A stretch of DNA of 34,961 bases, from assembly GCA_964496575.1 (NCBI GenBank), contig CAZCAC010000089.1, positions 1-34,961 on the forward strand, in the 5' to 3' direction. The stretch is from CAZCAC01 sp964496575 (GTDB lineage Bacteria > Planctomycetota > UBA1135 > GCA-002686595). The position numbers were made by a program, and so were the translations under genes. The notes below the pieces were generated by a model. It did not search any database. It saw nothing but the letters and a program-made list of their open reading frames with translations, and was not told the origin of the DNA. Below are positions 16,031-23,017 of the stretch, piece after piece (position 1 is the first letter of the stretch; every line of letters starts with the position of its first letter).

Positions 16031-16111
16031 TGGGGGCCTCCTCGCAGGGAGGATACGAGTGCTAAGCGGAAAAACTGACCGACGAGTCGGGCGGAGGCAC
16101 GATTCTCTTTC

Positions 16112-16151
16112 CGGTCGAACCTGATTCGAGAATCGAACAGCGGATCGACCG
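16112..16151. other. Nested inverted repeats
   Basis: CGGTCGA (16112-16118) is complementary to TCGACCG (16145-16151), and between them GATTCGAGAATC (16123-16134) is itself a palindrome. It lies about 80 bp upstream of the diguanylate cyclase start and 140 bp downstream of the next minus-strand gene. It could be an operator or part of a terminator; the sequence alone does not decide. Confidence 0.35.
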
Positions 16152-16201
16152 ACGCCGGGTGGACACATTCCCCGGAATCACGGCTCATCGGTGCCCACCT
16201 G

Positions 16202-16218
16202 GGAATCGCGGCGATTCC
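16202..16218 (-). terminator. Short perfect hairpin after the Cys-rich secreted protein gene
   Basis: GGAATCG (16202-16208), loop CGG and CGATTCC (16212-16218) form a perfect 7-bp stem, 74 bp beyond the stop of the minus-strand gene ending at 16292. There is no T-run. It is a plausible but unproven terminator. Confidence 0.35.
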
Positions 16219-16291
16219 ACATCCGGATCATCGCAGCGAGATGCCCGGAGAGCAGCCCGAGGGCTCCAGGTCAGCTACTGTACCGCGAAGA

Positions 16292-17575
16292 TCAAGGCGC
16301 CCAGGTGATGGCGTAGCCGTTGGAGGCGTTGAACTCGGCACTGCAGGGCGAATTGTCCGGGTTGCGGTACCAGAGCTGGTAGTACTTGGTGTCCCCGGCC
16401 GTGACGTTGCCCGCCTTCACCGAGATCGGCGTCGTCCACGCGGAGGTGTCGGAGTAACCCGTCGCGTCGGAGAACCGAACGCCGAGCCGCTTCAGCTGAC
16501 CCCCGGCGCACTGCAGCCCGTCCCCCCAGATGTTCCCGGGGCTGAGGTCGTTGTTCGCCTGGAAGTACAACCCGCTCTGGTTGTTCTCGGTGTGCTGACC
16601 GACCAGCACCAGGGTGTCGCCCGTGACGCTGGCGGAGCCGCTGGCGCTCAACATCGCGCCGGAGGCGTACTGCCCATTCGCGCAGCCGGCGGTGGGGAGC
16701 GAGCCGTCGTTGAGGTTGCCACAGGGGCACGGCGTGCCAGAGCCGTCACCGAAGCAGTACGCCCCGCCGAAGTCGCAGGACTGGAGGCCGACCTCGATGT
16801 TGTCGAGCTGGTTGGTCGCGCCCTCGAAGTGCAACCAGACGCCGTTCCAGTTGACCGGGTCGGCCGCGTCCCCGGAGCCGGGGGACAGCTCGAGGTCGAC
16901 GCCTTGCAGCCCGGCGATCGGCGTCCAGCTCGTCTCGCCGTTGGTCAGGTTCATGTAGTCGACGCTGCCCGACCCGCTGCCCGCGTTGGCCGTGAGATCC
17001 ATGACCAGCCGCAGCCTCAGCCAGTCGCCTCCGCCCGAGCCCCCGGCGTCGCTCAGCGGAACCGTCGTCTTGTTGCCGGCGGCGGAGACCACGGTCACCC
17101 CGACGTTGGCGTGGGAGCCGACGAGGAGACGCGGGCCGCGCTCGCCCGCTTCACTGCCGCGGACCTTGCCGTTGCCGTCCAGGTCGTAGGCGGGCCCGGA
17201 GGAGTTGCCCCAGTAGCCGACGCCGAAGTCGGCCTGGTAGAAGGCCGAGGTCTCGCTGCCGGTGAAGGTCGGGATCGCGTAGTTCGCATCGTTCAGCCGC
17301 GAGGCATCGCAACCGAAGCCGGGACCAGACGCCTCGAAACGGAGCGCCTGGGTCCCGTCGTAACCCAGGGTCGCGGTCACGCCGCAGTCGACTGCGACGT
17401 TGTAGGACTCCGCGGTCCAGCCGTCCTGGCCGTCGAGGGGAGTGAACGGGGCCACGTCGTCGCCGGCCAGGCCGTTGAGGTCGTAGAGATTGCCGCAGGA
17501 CTGAGCATCGGCGCTTCCGGGGAGGAGCGCGGCCAGGAGGAGTCCGAGCACCGAGCACAGAGATTTCGAACGCAT
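16292..17575 (-). CDS. Secreted protein with lectin-like region and Cys-rich C-terminal module
   Basis: A 427-residue exported protein. Residues 1-25 are a signal peptide ending SADAQ. Residues 30-265 form a beta-rich region (LDGQDGWTAESYNV, RLRLVMDLTANAG, GVWLHFEGATNQLDNIEVG) resembling concanavalin/LamG-like folds. The last 154 residues begin with YCFGDGSGTPCPCGN, followed by further Cys at 298, 356 and 411 and a beta-sandwich pattern including GLYFQANN and GDGLQCAGGQLKRLGVRF. I recall this module as a recurrent C-terminus of secreted proteins in some planctomycetes, with unknown function. ATG 17575 is chosen for the signal peptide, with GGAAG and GAGG just upstream. The open frame up to 17833 runs into repeat DNA. 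No catalytic motif is visible. Confidence 0.8.
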   Translation of the reverse strand: MRSKSLCSVLGLLLAALLPGSADAQSCGNLYDLNGLAGDDVAPFTPLDGQDGWTAESYNVAVDCGVTATLGYDGTQALRFEASGPGFGCDASRLNDANYAIPTFTGSETSAFYQADFGVGYWGNSSGPAYDLDGNGKVRGSEAGERGPRLLVGSHANVGVTVVSAAGNKTTVPLSDAGGSGGGDWLRLRLVMDLTANAGSGSGSVDYMNLTNGETSWTPIAGLQGVDLELSPGSGDAADPVNWNGVWLHFEGATNQLDNIEVGLQSCDFGGAYCFGDGSGTPCPCGNLNDGSLPTAGCANGQYASGAMLSASGSASVTGDTLVLVGQHTENNQSGLYFQANNDLSPGNIWGDGLQCAGGQLKRLGVRFSDATGYSDTSAWTTPISVKAGNVTAGDTKYYQLWYRNPDNSPCSAEFNASNGYAITWAP

Positions 17576-17615
17576 GACTTCCAACCTCACGTGTTGATGT
17601 GGAACCGAGGGCAGG

Positions 17616-17632
17616 CCGCCCAAGACGGGCGG
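17616..17632 (-). promoter_or_regulatory. Leader hairpin upstream of secreted protein gene
   Basis: CCGCCC (17616-17621), a five-base loop and GGGCGG (17627-17632) make a perfect 6-bp GC stem about 40 nt upstream of the ATG at 17575. If transcription starts near the TACGCT at 17639-17644, the hairpin would lie at the 5' end of the mRNA and could affect stability or initiation. Confidence 0.35.
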
Positions 17633-17815
17633 TGAGTCCAGCGTATCCCGTGGGGCGGTTTGCGGGGGGCGTTTTGCGTCCATTCTTCGAGCGTTGAGGG
17701 TGACCTCCTGAACCGCGAGTATCGTTTGTCGGGTGGGGCCAGGAGGGGCCGGAACTGGAGCTGATGACCGGCTGACGCCATTCGCCTCGCGAGCATCGCG
17801 GGGGTTCTGGGGTAG

Positions 17816-18040
17816 GGGAATCCAGATAAACACAGAGGCACAGAGACACAGAGCCTCACAGAGACCAGAAACCAGAAACGAGAGACCAGAAACCAGAAGA
17901 AGATAGATATCAGAAGAAGAAGCAGCAGAAGAAGATATCGGCGAAGCCGATATCTTCTTCTGCTGCTTCTTCTGTTACCTATCTTCTTCTGGTCTCTGGT
18001 CTCTGTGAGGCTCTGTGCCTCTGTGTTTATCTGGATTCCC
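17816..18040. repeat. 225-bp palindrome of CACAGAG type (copy A)
   Basis: The left arm starts GGGAATCCAGATAAACACAG at 17816. The right arm, read on the minus strand from 18040, starts with the same bases. The arms remain nearly identical to the centre, where GATATCGGC GAA GCCGATATC closes the hairpin (loop 17943-17945). The left arm is about 32 nt longer because of short insertions or duplications of ACACAGAG- and CCAGAAA-type units. Its inner part (17881-17940) is almost pure purine. It begins 14 bp beyond the stop of the M14 gene. Related copies occur at 25316-25520 and at the right edge. Confidence 0.85.
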
Positions 18041-18054
18041 GAAACCCAGCCCGA

Positions 18055-19848
18055 CTAAGGCACAGCGATAGTCTCTTGCACGTCCCGTCCCTTTTGTCCA
18101 CTCCAGCCGACGGTTACTTCCCCACTCCCCCGCACGATCCAGCGAACGTGAACCTCGCCACGGCCGTCGATGCCGCTCTCGCGAACCAGGCGCCAGGGCT
18201 CGCGCGCGGCCAGCTCGATCCGCGCCGGGCGCCAGCGGTCGCTGCGCACCCCGCCGGCGAGCACCTCGATCCCGGGGCCGGAGAGGGTGAGGAGATCGGG
18301 GGTCCCGATGCCCATCTCGGCGGCCCGCGCGGTGCGCGTGGGGATCAGGTGCCGGTTGCGGAAGATCACGTCGATCGCGTGGAGTCCGTCGCCCAGCGCC
18401 TCGACCTCGGCGTCCTCGATCACCACCTTCGGCATCGCCGCCGCGTGCGAGATGCAGAACAGGGCGTTGCGGTGCAGCATCTCCTCGATCAGGAAGGTGG
18501 GGGGCACGCGGCCGACGTCCTTGCGGAAGCCGCCGATCTCGACCTCGCCGAACAGCGGGTGGTCGTACGGGTGCCAGTCGATGAAGCCTCCCCCGAGGAG
18601 CAGGTTGTCGTCGAACCAGGTGCGCTCGAGCGTGCGCGCTTCCCGGGCCCTGCGCCGCGCTTCCGGGTCGCTCCAGTCGATGCTGGCCCGCGGCGGCTTG
18701 TCGGGGAAAAGACGCGAGCTCGCCCACAGCTCGTTGGTGAAGGAGATGATTCCCAGCCCCTCGTACGCCCAGGTGCAGAAGCCGCCGAAGACGGTGTAAA
18801 GGTCGTCCCACAGGATGTAGTAGCCGTAGAAGGGCAGCATCTTCTCGCCCTCGGCGCCGAGCTCGTCGTAGACGCGCAGGTCGCGCCACGGGTACTCGCC
18901 GAAGCTCTCGGTCCCCGGTCCCCGGAGGATCATGCCCCCGGCGTTGTGGAACGACTGCACACCGGCGATCTCGGGGTGCGCCAGCAGGTATTCCGCGATG
19001 CAGCGCGTCTCCGGCCAGTACAGCGGGATCGGGCCGGCGCCGTACTGGACGTGATCGGGGCGCCACACCGAAGGCCACGCGCGGTTCATGTCGTAGCCGC
19101 CCGCGCCGTCCTCGTTGATGCGCCCGTCGCCGTCGTTGTCGATCCCCTCGCGCCCGACCAGCAGCCAGTCCCCGCGGTCGCCAGCGCTGTTCTCCGGCAC
19201 GGGGACCATGATCCGCGGGTCATCGGGGTCGAGGCGGTGCGTCCCCTCACCGGGCACGTACTTGCGCATCGAGACGATGTGCCCGTCGCCGTCGAGGTCG
19301 TCGTAGCCGTCCTCGTCGAAGAGACCGTCGCGATCGTTGTCGACCGGCTCGTAGCCGGTGCGTGACGACGAGCCGCTGTGCCCGTCGTAGATCCAGTGAT
19401 CCCGCCCGTCGGGGTTCACGATCGGCAGGAGGTAGAACGCGCCGTTCTCGAACAGCTCGTCGACGCGCTCGAGGTGCCCGCGGTTCTCCAGCAGGTACCA
19501 GGCGGTGTAGACGATCACCTCCGATCCCTGGACCTCGTTGCCGTGCACGTTGGCGTCGATCCACATCGCCGGCTTGGAGCCCGCCGGGCCACTCTCCGGG
19601 TCGTTCAGGGTGTAGACGCGGATCTCGCGTCCCTCGACGCTGTGGCCGATCACCTCGTGCGAGAGGAGATCGGGCCACTCCGCGGCCAGCCGGTCGAGGA
19701 GCGCGTAGATCTCGCCGACGTCGTAGTAGCGGTTCCACGGGATCTCCACCCGCGGCTGGTGGCCGACGCCGGTTCCGGGGAAACCGCCCTCGTCCTGCGG
19801 CGAGGTGAGGGGGAGGGTGAGAGCGAGGGTGAGGGTCAGGGCGAACAT
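18055..19848 (-). CDS. Secreted M14-family zinc carboxypeptidase
   Basis: A 597-residue exported metallopeptidase. A signal peptide covers about residues 1-17. The zinc site is complete: His102 and Glu105 in ANVHGNE, and His301 in QSFHNAGG. Glu373 (FTNELW) is in the expected place for the catalytic base, and Arg256 in MNRAW for substrate carboxylate binding. Two Asp-rich stretches, VDNDRDGLFDEDGYDDLDGDG (split here as residues 169-189) and GIDNDGDGRINEDG, look like inserted calcium-binding loops. The region after about 430 is beta-rich and may be a prodomain-like or binding domain. ATG 19848 has GGAGG seven bases upstream. Its start overlaps the stop of the upstream paralogue (TGATG), implying translational coupling. 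It probably removes C-terminal residues from extracellular peptides. Confidence 0.9.
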   Translation of the reverse strand: MFALTLTLALTLPLTSPQDEGGFPGTGVGHQPRVEIPWNRYYDVGEIYALLDRLAAEWPDLLSHEVIGHSVEGREIRVYTLNDPESGPAGSKPAMWIDANVHGNEVQGSEVIVYTAWYLLENRGHLERVDELFENGAFYLLPIVNPDGRDHWIYDGHSGSSSRTGYEPVDNDRDGLFDEDGYDDLDGDGHIVSMRKYVPGEGTHRLDPDDPRIMVPVPENSAGDRGDWLLVGREGIDNDGDGRINEDGAGGYDMNRAWPSVWRPDHVQYGAGPIPLYWPETRCIAEYLLAHPEIAGVQSFHNAGGMILRGPGTESFGEYPWRDLRVYDELGAEGEKMLPFYGYYILWDDLYTVFGGFCTWAYEGLGIISFTNELWASSRLFPDKPPRASIDWSDPEARRRAREARTLERTWFDDNLLLGGGFIDWHPYDHPLFGEVEIGGFRKDVGRVPPTFLIEEMLHRNALFCISHAAAMPKVVIEDAEVEALGDGLHAIDVIFRNRHLIPTRTARAAEMGIGTPDLLTLSGPGIEVLAGGVRSDRWRPARIELAAREPWRLVRESGIDGRGEVHVRWIVRGSGEVTVGWSGQKGRDVQETIAVP

Positions 19849-21641
19849 CAGCGCACCTCCACTTCGATTCTCGTGCGAGCCGAGCCCGCGTTGTCCGATT
19901 CGACGAGCACCGAGATCGAGCCGACCGAGTCGGTTCGAACCAGCCAGCGCTCTTCCGCCCGACCGCCCGACGCGGGAAGCGTGGTCACCACCTCGAGGGC
20001 GTTCCCCGAGAGCAGGGTCGCTCCGTCGGGCAGCTCGAGCTTCACCCGCGCGCCGCGCACGTGACGCGTCCGGCGCGCCGCCTCGATGGGGATCGGCACC
20101 ATGGCGTCGTTCTCCAGCGTGACGCGCAGCTCGTACAGCCCGTCGGAGAGCTCTTCGGCCACCGCCTCGGCGATGACGATCCTCGGCAGCACGCGGCCCA
20201 GCTCGAGCAGGAAGGCGCGCTCGCCGCCGGCGAGCCCGTCGGCCACCCCGGGTGGGGGCTCGATCAGCGCGTAGGGGGCGAAGCCGCCGATCTCCACCGG
20301 ACCCAGCTCGGGGTGCTGGAACGCGCGCCAGCCGAGGTGGGCGCCGGGACGTCCGTTGGCCTCGAGCCACGCGAGCCGCCGCGCGTCGTCGGAGGGCTCG
20401 GGAGCCTCCTCTCGTTCCGCCTCGTCCTCCCCGGAGCTCTCCTCCTCCTCGGGGCCCGGATCACCGCGCCGCCGGTCGCGCTCCTCCTCGAGCGGGATCG
20501 TCCAGGGATTCACCGCCACCGAGAGCAGGCCGCGGTGATGATACGCCCAGGCGTGGAAGGCGGCCTCCTCGTCCTCCTCGCCGGCCGGCTCGCGACCGGT
20601 GAGCTCCTCGTAGCGGCGGCAGAGCTCGGAGTAGAGCGCGTGGTCACCCTCGAGGGTCCCCTCCGGCTCCTCCGCACCGCTGCCCCGCGAGCTGCCGCGC
20701 GATCTGCCGCGAGGCTCCTCGTCGCCCTCGCCTCGTGACGATCGGCTCTCGCGCTCCTCGAGATTCGTCGCCGCGCCGTAGGTCAGGACGGCGGCGATGT
20801 CGCGGTGGTTCAGCACGAACTCGGCCAGCGCCCGCGCCGCCGGCTCGCTGGTCGGATAAGTCCCGCCGCGCGCCTCGTGCGCGGTCCAGCGGTGGGAGAA
20901 GTTGCGGTTGATCACGCCGTCGAGGGGCGGATCCTCGGCGACCGCCTCGTCGCCGTCGGTGTCGCGCCCCTCGCGCCAGAGCTTCCACTTCCCGCGCTCG
21001 CCCCGGTCTCTCTTCGCTTCCACGAGGATGCGAGGATCGGCGGGGTCCTCGAGCCACTCGCCCTCGGGATCGAGCACGCGCATCCAGGTCACCAGCCCGT
21101 CGCCGTTCACGTCACCCGGAGCGTCCTCGCCCTCGCGGCCGTCGCGGTCGTTGTCGACTCCCCGGCCGCTGCTCTCTCGTTCGAAGAGCGGCCTCTCGAA
21201 GCGCGCCTCCGCGGCGTCGGGGTCGGCGCGCGGGACGACGTACAGCGTCGTGCTCTCGAGAAAGGCCGTGACCGACTCGTCAGCTCCGTGATCGGCGACG
21301 AGCGAGTGGGCGTGGCCGAGAGCGAGCGCGCTGGTGTAGACGTGCGCCCCGTCGACGTTCCCGACCAGGAGGATCGCCGGCCGCCCCGGCTCGAGCTCTC
21401 CGGCGGCGATCCGCAGCGCGCCGATCTCGCGACCGGCGCGCGAGGTGCCCACCTCGAGGTAGCTCACCAGCTCGCCGGAGCGCTCGGCCAGCGACTTCAT
21501 CGCCGAGGTGAGCCCCTCGTGGTCGAGGGGATCGACCGGGGCGAGGCTCGCGGGGTCGTCGCCTCGAGCGGCTCCGAGCGCACACGAGAGGGCACAGAAA
21601 CTGAGCGACACACCGAAGAGCTTGAAGGCGCGGGGGATCAT
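19848..21641 (-). CDS. M14-like pseudopeptidase, paralogue of the adjacent carboxypeptidase
   Basis: A 597-residue exported protein that aligns along its length with the downstream M14 peptidase but lacks the zinc site. NVHGNE is NVDGAH here (Asp97, His100), the third His is Gly289 (LTYGAATN), and the catalytic FTNELW is AVNPWT. The Asp-rich calcium-type loops (VDNDRDG, DTDGDE) and the NRNFSHRW segment are retained, so the fold is probably kept. Two acidic or Arg/Ser/Glu-rich insertions, at about residues 296-330 and 395-430, are absent from the active partner. Signal peptide at about 1-27; ATG 21641 has GGAG eight bases upstream. First gene of a two-gene operon. Probably a binding, chaperone or regulatory partner; a residual Asp/His metal site cannot be excluded. 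Confidence 0.82.
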   Translation of the reverse strand: MIPRAFKLFGVSLSFCALSCALGAARGDDPASLAPVDPLDHEGLTSAMKSLAERSGELVSYLEVGTSRAGREIGALRIAAGELEPGRPAILLVGNVDGAHVYTSALALGHAHSLVADHGADESVTAFLESTTLYVVPRADPDAAEARFERPLFERESSGRGVDNDRDGREGEDAPGDVNGDGLVTWMRVLDPEGEWLEDPADPRILVEAKRDRGERGKWKLWREGRDTDGDEAVAEDPPLDGVINRNFSHRWTAHEARGGTYPTSEPAARALAEFVLNHRDIAAVLTYGAATNLEERESRSSRGEGDEEPRGRSRGSSRGSGAEEPEGTLEGDHALYSELCRRYEELTGREPAGEEDEEAAFHAWAYHHRGLLSVAVNPWTIPLEEERDRRRGDPGPEEEESSGEDEAEREEAPEPSDDARRLAWLEANGRPGAHLGWRAFQHPELGPVEIGGFAPYALIEPPPGVADGLAGGERAFLLELGRVLPRIVIAEAVAEELSDGLYELRVTLENDAMVPIPIEAARRTRHVRGARVKLELPDGATLLSGNALEVVTTLPASGGRAEERWLVRTDSVGSISVLVESDNAGSARTRIEVEVR

Positions 21642-22030
21642 GCTCGGGACTCCGGTCGTTGAGAGAATGCAGCGGTTTCGAGGCTTCGATTGTAGGTGCG
21701 TCCCCGCCCACCCGGGTCGAGCCGAATCGGGTCGGAGCCCCGCGAGGGGCGGTTCTTACCGATCCGTGACCCCTGGCTCCCGATCCTGCGGCACACCCGG
21801 GGCGCGAGCAGGACTCCACGCCCCTGGCGGCTCGCCCGGAGCGGGCAAAAAAGCGGCGAGGTCGCGCCGAATACCGGGGCGGTTGCAGCGAATCGCGATG
21901 GCGACGGTCTTTTCGCCGGCCCTCATCACCAACGCGAATCCGGGCTGGAGAGCCCGGGGGCGATCCGTGCTAGGATTCCAGCCGCCCGAGGGCCCGACTC
22001 GAACCGCCAACGAACCCACGTGAGGCAGCC
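21642..22030. other. Gene-free 389-bp divergent spacer
   Basis: This spacer separates the M14 pseudopeptidase operon (minus) from the four-helix membrane protein gene (plus). Frames crossing it are rich in Arg, Pro and Gly and have no family features. It holds the extended -10 at 21968-21976 for the plus-strand gene and a small stem GCCCG/CGGGC (21834-21846) followed by six A. I see no RNA gene or repeat in it. Confidence 0.5.
21968..21976 (+). promoter_or_regulatory. Extended -10 for membrane protein gene
   Basis: GTGCTAGGAT contains TGC plus TAGGAT, an extended -10, 54 nt before the ATG at 22031. It is nearly identical to the minus-strand element GTGCTAGGCT at 2659-2668. No -35 is recognisable. 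Confidence 0.38.
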
Positions 22031-22801
22031 ATGTCAGAAGTGACGGACAATCCCCCCACCCCCCCCGAGGAGCAGCCGGAGAAGACCACCGGGCTGAAGA
22101 AGGAGTCGATCTGGGAGATCTACTACCCGAAGGGTCTCGATCAGGACAAGCGCGCCGTCCCGGTGGCCAGTTTTCCGATGATCATCTACTTCTGGCCGTC
22201 GCTGTTCATCTTCATGATCTGCGGCATCCTCCAGGCGATGCACTCGGGCTCGGACTACATGTCCGGGACGCTCGGCTGGTGGGCGACCGGCGCGCTCGCC
22301 TTCAACCTGCTGGTGATCGTCACCGACCTGTCCCAGAAGAAGTTCATCATCGCGATCCTGGGGATCGTGGTGATCGGGCTCCTGCTGTACATATCGGGTC
22401 AGAAGGAGATGGGCTTCGTCTCCAGCCTCGGGGGTTGGATCGGCGGCTGGGAGCTCCTCTACAGCACCCACGCCTACTTCGTGATCGCCGGCTTCCTGTG
22501 GTTCTTCATGATCCTCGGACTGCTCCAGCCGAGGCTGAACTACTGGCGCCTCGAGCCGAACGAGTTCACCCACTACATCCAGCCGTGGGGACGTGATCAG
22601 TCGATCCCGCGACAGGGCAGCACCGTGACCCGCGAGATCCCCGACGTGCTCGAGCTGCTCCTGACCTTCGGCGGCGGCACGCTGGTGATCCGCCGGGAGA
22701 ACCAGGTCGTGGCCCGGATCGAGCACGTGCCCTTCCTCGGCCGCCGGATGAAGGCGATCGAGAAGATGCTCGGGGTGACCCGGGTCCGGTCGATCGACTG
22801 A
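22031..22801 (+). CDS. Four-helix membrane protein with cytoplasmic C-terminal domain
   Basis: A 256-residue protein of unknown function. A Pro/Glu-rich N-terminus (about 1-40) is followed by hydrophobic segments at about 47-68, 81-99, 104-122 and 147-166. The last 85 residues form a soluble domain (NEFTHYIQPWGRD, TREIPDVLELLLTFGGGTLVIRR, ARIEHVPFLGRRM) whose strand-then-helix pattern is compatible with a bacterial PH-like fold, but I cannot confirm this. ATG 22031 has GAGG five bases upstream. It is a single-gene unit with an extended -10 upstream and hairpins downstream. Confidence 0.78.
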   Translation: MSEVTDNPPTPPEEQPEKTTGLKKESIWEIYYPKGLDQDKRAVPVASFPMIIYFWPSLFIFMICGILQAMHSGSDYMSGTLGWWATGALAFNLLVIVTDLSQKKFIIAILGIVVIGLLLYISGQKEMGFVSSLGGWIGGWELLYSTHAYFVIAGFLWFFMILGLLQPRLNYWRLEPNEFTHYIQPWGRDQSIPRQGSTVTREIPDVLELLLTFGGGTLVIRRENQVVARIEHVPFLGRRMKAIEKMLGVTRVRSID

Positions 22802-22830
22802 TCGGCGAGGGGCCACCGCACGGCCAGGCG

Positions 22831-22858
22831 AGGGGGGTTCCGCTGCGAAACGCCCCCT
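22831..22858 (+). terminator. Hairpin downstream of membrane protein gene
   Basis: AGGGGGGTT (22831-22839) pairs with AACGCCCCCT (22849-22858) with one bulged C and a nine-base loop. It lies 30 bp past the stop at 22801. No T-run follows. Confidence 0.4.
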
Positions 22859-22868
22859 GGCGAGTGAG

Positions 22869-22894
22869 AGAGCGTCCCGGGGGCGGGGCGCTCT
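22869..22894 (+). terminator. Second hairpin downstream of membrane protein gene
   Basis: AGAGCGTCCC (22869-22878), loop GGGGGC and GGGGCGCTCT (22885-22894) form a 10-bp stem with one G.U pair. Only two T follow. Together with the preceding hairpin it probably ends transcription of the gene at 22031. Confidence 0.45.
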
Positions 22895-23017
22895 TCACGT
22901 GCATGTAAATGCTCTGGTCATCGCCCTGGATTTCTGGAGAATACGGCCGAGTCTGTAATGCGGCCCACGCGTCGCCCAGCCCTCGAGCTCCCCACAACCG
23001 CCGATATCGAGCCCGCC

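Larger units (their letters stand above)
17576..18054. other. Gene-free 479-bp spacer
   Basis: This spacer lies between the start of the Cys-rich secreted protein gene and the stop of the M14 peptidase gene, both on the minus strand. Its left half (17576-17815) holds a possible minus-strand -10 (TACGCT, 17639-17644) and a leader hairpin at 17616-17632. Its right half is almost entirely the 225-bp palindrome. Short frames that cross it show no family features. Confidence 0.6.

Noticed and set aside
16241..17635. Plus-strand open frame of 464 codons opposite the Cys-rich secreted protein
   Set aside because: The minus-strand product has a signal peptide and conserved Cys module; the plus-strand translation has neither.
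17816..18040. CRISPR array
   Set aside because: The repeated units are arms of one inverted repeat with slipped short units, not direct repeats with regular unique spacers. No cas gene is present.
21834..21852. GCCCG-GAG-CGGGC stem followed by six A as a terminator
   Set aside because: On the plus strand the run is A, not T, and on the minus strand the T-run precedes the stem. It also lies upstream of both flanking genes.
21985..22005. GACTCGAACC as a tRNA T-arm on the minus strand
   Set aside because: The flanking bases do not pair as a 5-bp T-stem, and no acceptor or anticodon arms are found nearby.
22958..23017. Upstream ATG (22958) as start of the gluzincin/CAP-like protein
   Set aside because: It adds 20 residues before the signal peptide with no better ribosome binding site. 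The ATG at 23018 puts the signal peptide at the N-terminus.
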